Positions 9,030 to 18,052 of a stretch of DNA of 64,000 nt are shown here, one piece after another. A program made the position numbers and the translations under genes. Location of the stretch: the NCBI GenBank assembly GCA_964600075.1, contig CAZRIE010000007.1, positions 27,696 through 91,695 on the forward strand, written 5' to 3'. Every line of letters starts with the position of its first letter. Positions within the stretch are counted from its first letter, which is position 1. The notes below the pieces were generated by a model. The model was not told the DNA's origin, searched no databases, and worked only from the letters and a program-made list of their open reading frames with translations. Source of the stretch: CAZRIE01 sp964600075. Lineage in GTDB: Bacteria > Bacteroidota > Bacteroidia > Flavobacteriales > Flavobacteriaceae.

Positions 9030-10083
9030 ATGAAAAACGTAGTACTTATTATTTTTCTTCTTTCTAGCATTAGTCTTTTTTCACAATATGAATATCCTGA
9101 AAAAGAAAACTCCGAAGCCGTTTTAAATAGCACCTTGGCCTTTCAATTGCTCGATGAAGAGACCGAATTCGATACCTATGCCAATGAAGCTGTGCAGGAA
9201 GCCTTCAAGGAAAACTGGAAATTAACCGAGGTTGTTTTTCTTTCCAAAGCGGAAATCAATAAACTGAAAGAAGCAAAGGATACGAAATATGCCTATTTGA
9301 CCCATAATGACGAATTGTTGAAAGAGATGCGCATGAACCACCTTTCAAAAAACCCGAACTCGACTATTTTTGGAAGAAGTTATGGTATGGGAGTTAATGC
9401 CCCCACTGAATCTATAAGTTATCAGCGTGTTGCTTTTACTTTTGCCTACTATAGCTACAATCTTGAAATTATAGGAAAAAAGAAACCAAAATCGGNNNNN
9501 NNNNNNNNNNNNNNNNNNNNNNNNNNNNNNNNNNNNNNNNNNNNNNNNNNNNNNNNNNNNNNNNNNNNNNNNNNNNNNNNNNNNNNNNNNNNNNNAAAAT
9601 CGGCTTTGCGAATGGCGAGCTTTCAAAAATAGATTATCTTTTTCTCTCACAACAATTGACCCAACTACTGGAAAGCGCCGCCAAAGACGTACCCGAAAAA
9701 GAATATTACAACATTGAGCGTAATATCGAAAAAAATCAAAATTCGCAACTGATACTTCCCCAAGATTTCTTTAAGGAAAAGGATATCAAAAAAATGGATT
9801 CTTATTATGAATACGATTTTGAGCTGGTCGATGGGAAAAATACCAAGATGTTATCCTGACCAAAGAAAGCGGCAAGACCTACATAAAAATCATTTGGTCG
9901 CACCAACATAATATGTACCTATGGACAGTAGTCAACGCCGAAGACGGGTCCATAATAGCCCAAACAGGATTTGGTGGGGTCAAATTCGGCGTAAACCATA
10001 AGGCCAATGAGATTATCAAAGCCAAACATTTGAAGTATATCACCAACAAAATGGCGCAAAAGGTAAATAGTCGGTATAAGTAG
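9030..10083 (+). pseudogene. secreted hypothetical protein, interrupted by an N gap and a frameshift
   Basis: One gene in three visible frames. It begins with a signal peptide (MKNVVLIIFLLSSISLFSQ), runs to an assembly gap at 9496-9595, resumes after the gap as KIGFANGELSKIDYLFLSQQ, and shifts frame again near 9831-9842 in a G/A homopolymer. It then continues with TKESGKTYIKIIWSHQHNMY to the TAG at 10081. Restoring one base at the homopolymer gives a continuous reading (FELVDGEKYQDVILTKES). No known domain is recognised. The breaks sit beside a scaffold gap, so sequencing or assembly error is more likely than true decay. An intact protein would be about 315 residues if the gap is empty. Confidence 0.7.
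9496..9595. other. assembly gap of exactly 100 N
   Basis: A fixed-length run of N inside the gene at 9030-10083. The eight bases before it (9488-9495) and after it (9596-9603) are both AAAATCGG, which suggests the flanking contigs overlap and the true gap may be zero. Confidence 0.99.
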
Positions 10084-10137
10084 TTCGCTAGTTCGCAAAA
10101 ATCGCTTTAGAAAACGATTTTAAAACATGTAGACGGG

Positions 10138-10174
10138 GAAAGTTGAACTTATTAGGTTCGACTTTCTCATTTTT
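10138..10174. terminator. bidirectional terminator between the 9030 gene and ligA
   Basis: An 11-bp inverted repeat (GAAAGTTGAAC and GTTCGACTTTC, one G-T pair) with a 7-nt loop, followed by TCATTTTT on the plus strand. It lies between two convergent genes and could serve both. Confidence 0.65.
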
Positions 10175-10195
10175 AACTTGGAGATATACTAACGA

Positions 10196-12193
10196 TTAGG
10201 TGATAATTTCAATAAACTCTTTTTCAGAAATAATAGGCACGCCCAAAGATTCAGCCTTAGTACGCTTGCTAGGCCCAATTTTATCTCCTGCCACCAAGTA
10301 AGAGGTCTTTGAAGATATGCTAGACCCCACCTTACCCCCATTATTCTCAATTATCTTTTTTAGCTCGTTGCGGCTAACCGTTTCAAAAACTCCGGAAACT
10401 ACTACGGTCATGCCTTTTAGTTTATCGGTCTGATTTTCCAATTGTTCTTCAGAAAGGGAAAACTGAACCCCATAGCTTTTTAAACGCGCTATGATTTGTT
10501 GATTCTCTTCATTTTGAAAGAACTCTACCACCGATTGTGCGATACGTTCACCTATTTCGCTCACCGCAGTCAAATCTTCTTCGGAAGTGGATATCAAAGC
10601 ATCTATGTTTTTGTAGGCTTTGGTCAATTTTTTTGCCACGGTTTCCCCGACAAAACGAATTCCTAAGGCGAACAATACGCGTTCAAACGGAATACTTACC
10701 GACGCGCTCACTCCATGGACCAGATTTTCGGCCGATTTTTCGGCCATACGCTCCAAAGGCAATAGCTGCTCTTTGGTCAAGGTATAGAGATCTGCATAAT
10801 TTGTAACCAAACCTTCCTGAAAAAGCAGTTCTATTGTTTCGCTACCCATACCTTCAATATCCATCGCCTTACGCGAAATATAATGCTGAATACGGCCTGT
10901 AATCTGTGGCGGACAACCGTAATAGTTTGTGCAAAAATGTTTGGCATCACCTTCTGTGCGTATCAATGCCGTATGGCATTCGGGGCAATGGTCAATATAT
11001 TCGGTAGGCTTGGAAGCTAGAGGGCGTTTGGTGAAATCGACCCCAATTATCTTGGGGATTATTTCCCCGCCTTTCTCGACAAAAACGGTATCGCCCTCAC
11101 GAATGTCGAATTTGGCGATTTGGTCTGCGTTGTGCAATGAAGCTCTTTTTACAGTTGTACCGGCCAATAGCACAGGATCAAGATTGGCTACTGGCGTAAT
11201 GGAACCCGTACGCCCGACTTGGTAGGTAATCTCGTTCAAGACCGTTGAAACCTGTTCGGCCTTAAACTTATAGGCCATGGCCCAGCGCGGTGCCTTTGCT
11301 GTAAAACCTAGTTCATCTTGGTTTTGGAGGCTGTTTACTTTTATAACTACCCCATCTGTCTCATAGGGCAGGTTATGACGATTAGTATCCCAATGGTTAA
11401 CGAAAGCCAAAACTTCATCGGTCGAATTGCACAATTTTGCTGCTGTTGGCACTTTAAAACCCCAAGCCCTAGCCTTCTCTAACATTTGCCACTGAAAAGT
11501 TATGCCCGTATTTTGACCAACGATACCATACAAGAGACAATCCAAGGGCCTGTGCGCGACAGCAGCGCTATCCTGTAATTTCAAACTACCCGATGCTGTG
11601 TTTCGAGGATTCATATAAGGTTCTTCCCCATTTTCGACACGTTCAGCATTCATTTTTGCGAAACCTTCGAACGGTAATACGATCTCTCCACGAATATCAA
11701 ACTTTGGTGGATAGTCGCCTTTTAACTGCAAGGGCACGGATTTGATAGTTTTTATATTGGTGGTTACGTCATCTCCCTGAAATCCATCACCTCGGGTTAC
11801 TGCACGAACAAGCTTACCATTTTCATAGGTCAAATTTATAGATGCCCCATCGTATTTCAACTCGCAAGTAAATTCTACCTGCGTATCGCCAAGTATGCGT
11901 TGAATCCTCTTTTCCCAATCTTCCAAATCTTCTTTGGAATACGAATTATCTAACGAATACATCCGTTCGTTGTGTACGACCGTTTCGAAATTTTTAGTGA
12001 TTCCGCCCCCCACTCGTAAAGTTGGAGATGCTGCATCATAAAACTCAGGATGCTTTTCCTCGAGAGCCTGCAATTCTTTTAATTTCAAATCAAACTCGTA
12101 ATCGGATATTGTCGAGTTGTTGTGTACGTAGTAGTTATAGTTGTGCTCACGGAGCTCTTGCCTAAGGGATTCTATTTGTTGTTTTATATTCAT
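10196..12193 (-). CDS. ligA: NAD-dependent DNA ligase
   Basis: Seals nicks in duplex DNA during replication and repair using NAD. The 665 residues are the standard length. The adenylation domain has the nucleophile Lys113 in ELKYDGASINL, followed by TRGDGFQGDDVT. The OB fold, a four-Cys zinc finger (CPECHTAL ... FCTNYYGCPP, about 403-427), helix-hairpin-helix repeats and a C-terminal BRCT domain (about 590-665, GMTVVVSGVFE) follow in order. It is the most downstream gene of the minus-strand block. A 193-nt spacer with repeats separates it from the LOG gene, so it may have its own promoter. Confidence 0.97.
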   Translation of the reverse strand: MNIKQQIESLRQELREHNYNYYVHNNSTISDYEFDLKLKELQALEEKHPEFYDAASPTLRVGGGITKNFETVVHNERMYSLDNSYSKEDLEDWEKRIQRILGDTQVEFTCELKYDGASINLTYENGKLVRAVTRGDGFQGDDVTTNIKTIKSVPLQLKGDYPPKFDIRGEIVLPFEGFAKMNAERVENGEEPYMNPRNTASGSLKLQDSAAVAHRPLDCLLYGIVGQNTGITFQWQMLEKARAWGFKVPTAAKLCNSTDEVLAFVNHWDTNRHNLPYETDGVVIKVNSLQNQDELGFTAKAPRWAMAYKFKAEQVSTVLNEITYQVGRTGSITPVANLDPVLLAGTTVKRASLHNADQIAKFDIREGDTVFVEKGGEIIPKIIGVDFTKRPLASKPTEYIDHCPECHTALIRTEGDAKHFCTNYYGCPPQITGRIQHYISRKAMDIEGMGSETIELLFQEGLVTNYADLYTLTKEQLLPLERMAEKSAENLVHGVSASVSIPFERVLFALGIRFVGETVAKKLTKAYKNIDALISTSEEDLTAVSEIGERIAQSVVEFFQNEENQQIIARLKSYGVQFSLSEEQLENQTDKLKGMTVVVSGVFETVSRNELKKIIENNGGKVGSSISSKTSYLVAGDKIGPSKRTKAESLGVPIISEKEFIEIIT

Positions 12194-12199
12194 TTTATT

Positions 12200-12223
12200 G
12201 TCATTCTCGTGGACGCGGGAATC
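12200..12223. repeat. 24-bp REP-like palindrome, copy 1
   Basis: A near-palindromic intergenic sequence beginning GTCATTCTCG and ending CGCGGGAATC. An inverted, better-conserved copy lies at 49172-49195. It resembles the widespread GTCATTCCCGC-type intergenic palindromes. Confidence 0.55.
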
Positions 12224-12263
12224 TGTTTATTATTTAGCCTGTTATTTTGACCCAAAGGTTTTC

Positions 12264-12345
12264 GCAAAAAACCCCTCCGGCTATTGGCACCATGCCTTCC
12301 TCTAGTTCCTCTCGTCGGAGGCAATTAAAAATAAGAGGAGGACCC
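12264..12345. repeat. degenerate intergenic palindromic repeat, copy 1
   Basis: A C-rich stretch AACCCCTCCGGCT with later CGTCGGAGG and AAGAGGAGGACC blocks, in the spacer between ligA and the LOG gene. It shares the AACCCCTC(C/G)G ... GGAGG architecture with spacers at 38629-38766 and 40833-40913. It is non-coding and probably decayed. Confidence 0.45.
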
Positions 12346-12386
12346 CAAATTCGGCATTTATTACTATAATTTCATATTATCATCAA

Positions 12387-12968
12387 CTACACCTGATCTT
12401 TTTTAATCCATTTCGGCAAGGGCATTGGTTGATAAGCTTCCATTTTTTTTAATAATCCGTTTACGGTTTCATCTACTAAAAGCATATCATAATTTTCTTG
12501 CTTCAGAAAACCTTGAACCACCATTTTCTGAAGCAATTTAAGCAAATCATCATAAAATCCGTTCACGTTCAATAGACCTATGGGTTTTTGATGAAGACCC
12601 AATTGCGCCCACGTTATCATTTCAAAAAGCTCTTCCAATGTTCCATAACCTCCCGGAAGTGTTATGATTCCATCGGAAAGCTCGTGCATCTTCAATTTGC
12701 GTTCCTGCATATTCTTCGTAACGATTAGCTCGGTCAATTCAGGGTGATACACTTCTTTTAGCATTAAAAAATCTGGTATGACTCCGATAACTTTCCCATT
12801 AGTATCCAACGCGCCTTCGGCTAACTTTCCCATTACCCCAATTTTTGCGGCACCGTACACCAAAGTCATGTTTCGGGAAGCCAACGTCTGTCCAAGTTCA
12901 ACGGCAGACTCCAAAATTATTGGGTCATTACCTTCACTGCTTCCGCAAAATACTACAATACTTTTCAT
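12387..12968 (-). CDS. LOG family protein (TIGR00730 Rossmann fold)
   Basis: A 193-residue lysine-decarboxylase-like/LOG protein. The diagnostic motif PGGYGTLEELFEMITW is present at about 105-120, and the N terminus has VFCGSSEG. Characterised relatives are nucleoside 5'-monophosphate phosphoribohydrolases that release free bases (cytokinins in plants), so purine nucleotide hydrolysis is the likely activity. It starts 6 nt after ridA ends and is probably in a prmC-ridA-LOG operon. The physiological role in flavobacteria is unknown. Confidence 0.9.
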   Translation of the reverse strand: MKSIVVFCGSSEGNDPIILESAVELGQTLASRNMTLVYGAAKIGVMGKLAEGALDTNGKVIGVIPDFLMLKEVYHPELTELIVTKNMQERKLKMHELSDGIITLPGGYGTLEELFEMITWAQLGLHQKPIGLLNVNGFYDDLLKLLQKMVVQGFLKQENYDMLLVDETVNGLLKKMEAYQPMPLPKWIKKDQV

Positions 12969-12974
12969 TCTTTT

Positions 12975-13379
12975 CTAAATTGCTTTTCCAAGGTCTTTAA
13001 CAGCTGTTCCAGTAACTTTAATTTTTCCTCCAAAAGGTAGAGCGGCCACTTGATAGACTGTTCTTGCGGGTCTTTTTCCATCTGCGAACAACTTTATAAA
13101 AACCGTGTTCACTTCGGAAAGATCATTAAGATTTTCAAAAGCAATGTCGATAAACACAACATCTTCCTTTTCAAATCCAGCATTCTTTAAAACAGCAAAA
13201 AAATTGGAAAAAGCCAATTCTGCTTCTTCAATGGTGGTTCCTTTTGCGTAGTTTCCATTCGTATCAACAGATAATTGGCCACTTATAAAGCACATATTAT
13301 TCACGACAACTGCATGGCTGATCGGATTACTCCAATTTGGTAGCCCCTCTCCATGAACAATGAATTTTTTTGAGCTCAT
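12975..13379 (-). CDS. RidA family protein (YjgF/UK114)
   Basis: A 134-residue RidA-like protein. The family hydrolyses reactive enamine/imine intermediates. The C-terminal signature RPARTVYQVAALPFGGKIKV contains the conserved Arg that binds the substrate carboxylate, and MCFISGQLSVDTNG is the usual N-terminal strand pair. It lies 11 nt downstream of prmC and 6 nt upstream of the LOG gene, consistent with an operon. Subfamily and substrate are not certain. Confidence 0.9.
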   Translation of the reverse strand: MSSKKFIVHGEGLPNWSNPISHAVVVNNMCFISGQLSVDTNGNYAKGTTIEEAELAFSNFFAVLKNAGFEKEDVVFIDIAFENLNDLSEVNTVFIKLFADGKRPARTVYQVAALPFGGKIKVTGTAVKDLGKAI

Positions 13380-13390
13380 ATAAAAATAAT

Positions 13391-14323
13391 TTATTTTTTA
13401 TGGATGCCTTTCAAAATACGGTCATTTCCGAACATATCTTTTCGGAGTTCAATTTCTGAAAAATTATGGTGTTCTAAAAGGTCTCGGGTTTCTTTTCCCA
13501 GATATTGATTGATTTCCAAAAACAAAGAGCTCCCTGAATTCAAGTGTCTTTTAGCGAAATGTGCAATGGCCTTATAAAAAATCAGTGGATTTTCATCGGA
13601 TACAAACAAAGCCAAATCAGGTTCGTTTTCCAAAACATTTTTTTGTATTTCTTTTTTTTCTATTTCGCGAACGTACGGCGGGTTCGAAACGATCATATCA
13701 AACCTATCTTGCAACTCGGGAAACTCTAAAATATCGGCTTGTATAAACTCAACGACCGTTTCATTTTTTGCAGCATTTCGTTTGGCGATTTCTAAAGCAT
13801 CTTTTGAAACATCTAATGCGTATACTTTTGCTTCAGGAATATTTTTTGCCAAAGAAATTGCAATGCAGCCGCTTCCTGTGCCAATGTCTAGAATTTTAAT
13901 ATTATTGTTTTTATTTCCACGCATGTCGATTCGGATTCGCTTAGCGACCGAGTGATTATTAAGGGGCGAACTTGATACTTCGTACTTCGTATTTCGTACT
14001 TCATCAAGAATCCAACGTACCAATTCCTCGGTTTCAGGTCTTGGAATCAGAACATTTTCGCTGACCTCGAAATCCAAACCCATAAAATGGGTGTTCCCAA
14101 TAATATATTGTACAGGGCGCTCTAGTTTCAATAAAGTCAGCGCCTCGAATAATGGTTGTTCTTCTTTCTTGGAAATAGTTAAATTCGGCTGAAGTGCCAA
14201 TACAAAACGCTCTAAGTGGAGATAGTGTTCGATCAAAAGGTAAAAAAAGCTATCGACTTCTTCCTTCTGATAGATTTCGTCGAGTTCTTTGTGGTATATA
14301 TTTTTAATCTCCTTGAGTTGCAT
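13391..14323 (-). CDS. prmC: peptide chain release factor N5-glutamine methyltransferase with an inserted segment
   Basis: Methylates the GGQ glutamine of release factors RF1 and RF2. Visible features are the N-terminal helical domain, LIPRPETEELVRWIL (92-106), the SAM motif ILDIGTGSGCIAIS (about 144-157) and the catalytic NPPY (214-217). At 310 residues it is longer than usual because of an extra segment of about 30 residues (roughly 109-140) between the two domains. That segment is encoded partly by a 7-bp tandem repeat (13970-14004). The frame is open throughout, so it is probably functional. It is divergent from ribD and heads prmC-ridA-LOG. Confidence 0.93.
   Translation of the reverse strand: MQLKEIKNIYHKELDEIYQKEEVDSFFYLLIEHYLHLERFVLALQPNLTISKKEEQPLFEALTLLKLERPVQYIIGNTHFMGLDFEVSENVLIPRPETEELVRWILDEVRNTKYEVSSSPLNNHSVAKRIRIDMRGNKNNNIKILDIGTGSGCIAISLAKNIPEAKVYALDVSKDALEIAKRNAAKNETVVEFIQADILEFPELQDRFDMIVSNPPYVREIEKKEIQKNVLENEPDLALFVSDENPLIFYKAIAHFAKRHLNSGSSLFLEINQYLGKETRDLLEHHNFSEIELRKDMFGNDRILKGIHKK
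13970..14004. repeat. heptanucleotide tandem repeat inside prmC
   Basis: Five consecutive 7-bp units on the plus strand: ACTTGAT, ACTTCGT, ACTTCGT, ATTTCGT, ACTTCAT. Because 7 is not a multiple of 3, gain or loss of one unit would shift the prmC frame. Confidence 0.9.
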
Positions 14324-14479
14324 TCTTTGAATTGAGTTAGCAATATTCAGTGGCAGTAGACAATAAACGTAAAATTGACCAACTGCCCGCTGCGACTGGT
14401 TACTAGATACTTTTAATCATTCAAATCGGCAAGGGACAATACACTGTGTTTCCATTGAATAATATCCTATTTTTACGCT

Positions 14480-15532
14480 GTGAATATACACAGAATATAC
14501 ATGTTGCGGTGCATTGAAATCGCAAAGAATGGATTGGATTCTACCGCCCCGAACCCCATGGTAGGCTGCGTAATCGTTTATAACAAAAAAATAATCGGTG
14601 AGGGTTTTACAAGTCCTTATGGCGGTGCACATGCCGAGGTGAACGCCATTAGTTCAGTAAAAGACAGAAAGTTTTTGAAAGAGGCTACTCTATACGTTAC
14701 GCTCGAACCTTGTTCCCATTATGGTAAAACTCCACCTTGTGTGAATCTGATTATTGAACACCAAATACCAAAAGTTGTTATCGGCCTATCCGATCCGCAC
14801 GATAAAGTTGCCGGAGAGGGCATCGACAAATTAAAAAATGCAGGTTGTGATGTAATTGTCGGGGTGCTGAAAAAAGAATGTCGTGAACATCACAAGCGCT
14901 TTCTCACCTTTCACGAAAAAAAACGTCCTTACATCATTCTAAAATGGGCAGAAACCGTAGATGGGTTCATAGCTCCTGAGAAAGACTTGAGGCAAGAAAT
15001 CCCTGAACCGTATTGGATTACTAATGCATACTCACGACAGTTCGTGCACCAATGGCGAAGTGAAGAACAGGCGATTTTAGTAGGCACCAAAACCGTTTTG
15101 GAAGATAACCCTAAATTGGATGTTAGACATTGGACTGGCAGAAATCCAATACGTATAGTTTTAGACAGAAGTTTAAAAATTCACACCGATTATCATGTTC
15201 TAGACGGAAGTATTACGACCCTAATTGTTACGGAAGAAGCAGACCTCGAAAAACAAAAAAAAGACATAGAATATGCGATTATTAACTTCTCTAGCAACGT
15301 GGCTGCCGAGGTTTGTAAAATAGTTCACCAAAAGAATATAACCAGTATGATTGTCGAAGGTGGAGGGCATACCCTACAGACTTTTATCGATTCAAATCTA
15401 TGGGATGAAGCCCGAATTTTTGTAGGAAATACCTCCTTTAAAAAAGGAGTGAAAGCACCTTCAATCTCTGGCACCTTATTCGATTCAAAAAATATCACTT
15501 CCGACACCCTTAAAATATATCGCAATGATTAA
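14480..15532 (+). CDS. ribD: bifunctional riboflavin deaminase/reductase RibD
   Basis: Catalyses the second and third steps of riboflavin synthesis: deamination of the pyrimidine, then reduction of the ribosyl side chain. The 350 residues comprise a zinc deaminase domain (HAEVNAI at about 50-56, PCSHYGKTPPC at about 74-84) and a reductase domain from about 145 (KRPYIILKWAETVDGFIA). The start is the GTG at 14480, because MNIHRIY aligns with the usual RibD N terminus; an ATG seven codons later is less likely. It overlaps the HAD gene by 8 nt. Confidence 0.95.
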   Translation: MNIHRIYMLRCIEIAKNGLDSTAPNPMVGCVIVYNKKIIGEGFTSPYGGAHAEVNAISSVKDRKFLKEATLYVTLEPCSHYGKTPPCVNLIIEHQIPKVVIGLSDPHDKVAGEGIDKLKNAGCDVIVGVLKKECREHHKRFLTFHEKKRPYIILKWAETVDGFIAPEKDLRQEIPEPYWITNAYSRQFVHQWRSEEQAILVGTKTVLEDNPKLDVRHWTGRNPIRIVLDRSLKIHTDYHVLDGSITTLIVTEEADLEKQKKDIEYAIINFSSNVAAEVCKIVHQKNITSMIVEGGGHTLQTFIDSNLWDEARIFVGNTSFKKGVKAPSISGTLFDSKNITSDTLKIYRND

Positions 15533-16130
15533 AAACATCATTTTTGACTTTGGAGACGTTTTCATCAATTTGGATAAACAAATCATCTTTCGCGAAATGA
15601 AAAAATTCGGTGGAGCCACCGAACCGACCACTGAAATGATGGCCCTAAATAACGTTTATGAAGTAGGCGGAATTTCTTCGGAAGAATTTATTGACAAGCT
15701 TTCAGTTGTTTACCCGAAAGCGAGCCCAGAAGAAATTACGGATATTTGGAATGGAATGTTGTTAGATTTCCCCGACGAACGTTTAGCATTCATTCAAAAT
15801 TTAGCTAATGAAGGCAAATACCGTTTATTTCTATTAAGCAATACCAATGCGCTTCATATTCCACATGTCGAAGAAAAAATGGGTCGGGAAAAGTTCTATC
15901 GATTTAGAAATTCTTTTGAGCAGTTCTACCTTTCACACGAAATCAATTTGAGAAAACCCCATGCAGAAATATATCAATTCGTACTCGATGAAAATAATCT
16001 AAAGGCCGAAGAAACCTTTTTTATAGATGACACTAAAGAAAATACTGACGCGGCCCAAAAACTCGGAATTCAGTGCTGGAATTTAAAAGTTGGCCAAGAA
16101 GACATTGTTCAGCTAAAATCGAAACTCTAA
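15525..16130 (+). CDS. HAD family phosphatase
   Basis: A 201-residue haloacid dehalogenase-like hydrolase. Motif I is DFGDVFINLD (nucleophile Asp9), motif II LLSNTNA, motif III KPHAEIY and motif IV FFIDDTKEN. In motif I the acid two residues after the nucleophile is Gly, as in YihX-like members. The substrate is unknown; sitting in the ribD cluster, it could be the missing phosphatase of riboflavin synthesis, but that is only a guess from position. It overlaps ribD by 8 nt and is followed after one base by the EamA gene. Confidence 0.88.
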   Translation: MIKNIIFDFGDVFINLDKQIIFREMKKFGGATEPTTEMMALNNVYEVGGISSEEFIDKLSVVYPKASPEEITDIWNGMLLDFPDERLAFIQNLANEGKYRLFLLSNTNALHIPHVEEKMGREKFYRFRNSFEQFYLSHEINLRKPHAEIYQFVLDENNLKAEETFFIDDTKENTDAAQKLGIQCWNLKVGQEDIVQLKSKL

Positions 16131-16131
16131 T

Positions 16132-16995
16132 ATGGTGTTCCTCGCACTGAGCGTTCTTTTTTCGAGTTTGATTTTTGTTATTTTCAAACTATTTACTCGC
16201 TTTAAAGTCGATACTCTTTACGCTATAGTTACAAACTATGTGGTAGCCTGTACCGTCGGACTTCTATTTTATAAAGGCGAAGTGATTGTAACTGAAATTC
16301 CTAAAAAACCTTGGTTCTGGGGCACCTTGGCACTTGGTTTTCTGTTCATTTTGGTGTTTAACCTTATGGCCGCTACAGCGCAGAGAGTGGGTGTTTCGGT
16401 CGCATCGGTAGCTACCAAAATGTCTCTAGTGATTCCCGTATTATTTGGAGTTTTTATGTATAATGAGGAGCTCGGACTATTAAAAATATTAGGTATAGTA
16501 CTCGCCTTGGCGGCAGTTTATTTCGCATCGGTCAAAGGAAAATCGATGACTGTCGAAAAATCGTCATTAATATTGCCGCTATTAGTTTTTCTGGGTTCAG
16601 GGATAATCGATACTAGTATTAAATATATTCAGGAGGTATATATTAGGGAAGAAGACTATCCTATTTTTTCAGCTACAGTATTTGGTTCGGCAGCAATAGT
16701 AGGGCTTGTGTTTGTTTTATTCAAAATAACGAAAAGTCCTTTGAAAATTAATTTCCGAAATGTTTTAGGGGGTATCGTTCTTGGCATTCCTAATTATTTC
16801 TCCATATATTTTTTGCTGAAGGCACTCGAAAATGATACCCTGAACAGCGCTTCGGTATTTACGATCAATAACGTTGCTATTGTAATGTTCTCCACATTAT
16901 TGGGTATTCTATTGTTCAAAGAAATAATTAGCATTAAAAACTGGGGCGGTATCGCCTTGGCCGTGCTAAGCATTATTTTAGTCGCCTTTTTCTGA
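16132..16995 (+). CDS. EamA/DMT family transporter
   Basis: A 287-residue drug/metabolite-superfamily permease with about ten hydrophobic segments in two repeats. The first repeat ends with KMSLVIPVLFGVFMYNEEL, a typical EamA pattern, mirrored near the C terminus by TLLGILLFKEIISIKNWGG. The substrate is unknown. It is in the ribD-HAD-EamA-YigZ cluster and overlaps yigZ by one base (TGATG). Confidence 0.88.
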   Translation: MVFLALSVLFSSLIFVIFKLFTRFKVDTLYAIVTNYVVACTVGLLFYKGEVIVTEIPKKPWFWGTLALGFLFILVFNLMAATAQRVGVSVASVATKMSLVIPVLFGVFMYNEELGLLKILGIVLALAAVYFASVKGKSMTVEKSSLILPLLVFLGSGIIDTSIKYIQEVYIREEDYPIFSATVFGSAAIVGLVFVLFKITKSPLKINFRNVLGGIVLGIPNYFSIYFLLKALENDTLNSASVFTINNVAIVMFSTLLGILLFKEIISIKNWGGIALAVLSIILVAFF

Positions 16996-17600
16996 TGGAA
17001 GACACTACAGACATATACAAAACGATAGCCAGCCCTTCTAGTGGAATTCTTTTCAAAGACAAAAAGAGTAAATTTTTCGGCTACGCTTTTCCTGTCGATA
17101 CGGAAGATGAGGTCAAAAAATTTATCGAAGAAATCAAAAGAAAACACCCAACGGCCAATCATGTGTGCTATGCTTGGCAAATGGGCATAGAAAATCAGAA
17201 GTATCGTGTCAACGACGACGGCGAACCTAACAATTCAGCAGGTATGCCCATATACGGGCAGCTACAATCTTTTGGCGTAACCAATATTCTGGTAACCATT
17301 GCCCGTATTTTCGGGGGTACCAAACTTGGAGTTGGTGGATTGATAAGTGCTTACCGAACGACTGCACAATTAACTTTGGAGTCGTCGAAAATCGTAGAAA
17401 GAACACTCAAACAAGATTTTAAGCTTTCATTTCATTATACTGAAATGGATATCGTAATGCGTACCATCAAACAAAGACATCTGGAAATAGTTTCACAAAA
17501 ATTCGAGATGGACTGTGAAATTACTATTTCAATTCGCAAAATGGAGGCACAAACTATAAAGGAAATCTTTGAAGGAATTTATGGGGTTGAAATCATATAG
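16995..17600 (+). CDS. YigZ/IMPACT family protein
   Basis: A 201-residue protein of the UPF0029/IMPACT family. The family pattern is complete: KKSKFFGYAFPV, HPTANHVCYAWQ, DDGEPNNSAGMPI and IFGGTKLGVGGLISAY. A C-terminal DUF1949-like domain is likely. Relatives bind nucleic acid or ribosomes, but the bacterial role is unclear. It is the last gene of the ribD cluster and converges with the thioesterase gene at 17651. Confidence 0.9.
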   Translation: MEDTTDIYKTIASPSSGILFKDKKSKFFGYAFPVDTEDEVKKFIEEIKRKHPTANHVCYAWQMGIENQKYRVNDDGEPNNSAGMPIYGQLQSFGVTNILVTIARIFGGTKLGVGGLISAYRTTAQLTLESSKIVERTLKQDFKLSFHYTEMDIVMRTIKQRHLEIVSQKFEMDCEITISIRKMEAQTIKEIFEGIYGVEII

Positions 17601-17650
17601 AGATGTGTTCATATTGAGATGCCATTGACAAGGTGGCTATCGATACATTT

Positions 17651-18052
17651 CTAATATTTTCCTATTTTCTTTAAAATAGCATCAGGGCACTTTATAGGTC
17701 TTTTGGTTTTGACATCAAGAAATGCCAAAACGGTATTTGCCAAAGTCAAAATTTCTTGATTTTCATTGTAAATCGTATAATCGAATTCTATCTTCACCAA
17801 AGGCAATTTTTTTAGTCTAGTTTCTACTGTAATTAGGTCGTCGTAAACTGCTGATTTTTTGAAGTCTAGACACAGAGAAACGACGGGTAACATTATACCG
17901 TTTTTTTCCATGTTTTTGTAAGAAATACCTAACTCCCTCAACCACTCGACCCTTCCCATCTCCAAGTATTGCGCATAGTTGCCGTGGTAGACCACTCCCA
18001 TCTGATCGGTTTCGCCGTAGCGTACACGGAAAGAAATTTTGTTAAAATGCAT
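17651..18052 (-). CDS. acyl-CoA thioesterase, YbgC-like hotdog fold
   Basis: A 133-residue 4-hydroxybenzoyl-CoA thioesterase family protein. The active-site stretch RYGETDQMGVVYHGNYAQYL carries Asp16 and His23, followed by EWLRELGISY. It probably hydrolyses short- or medium-chain acyl-CoA or an acyl-carrier derivative. It is a single gene divergent from dnaA. Confidence 0.9.
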   Translation of the reverse strand: MHFNKISFRVRYGETDQMGVVYHGNYAQYLEMGRVEWLRELGISYKNMEKNGIMLPVVSLCLDFKKSAVYDDLITVETRLKKLPLVKIEFDYTIYNENQEILTLANTVLAFLDVKTKRPIKCPDAILKKIGKY

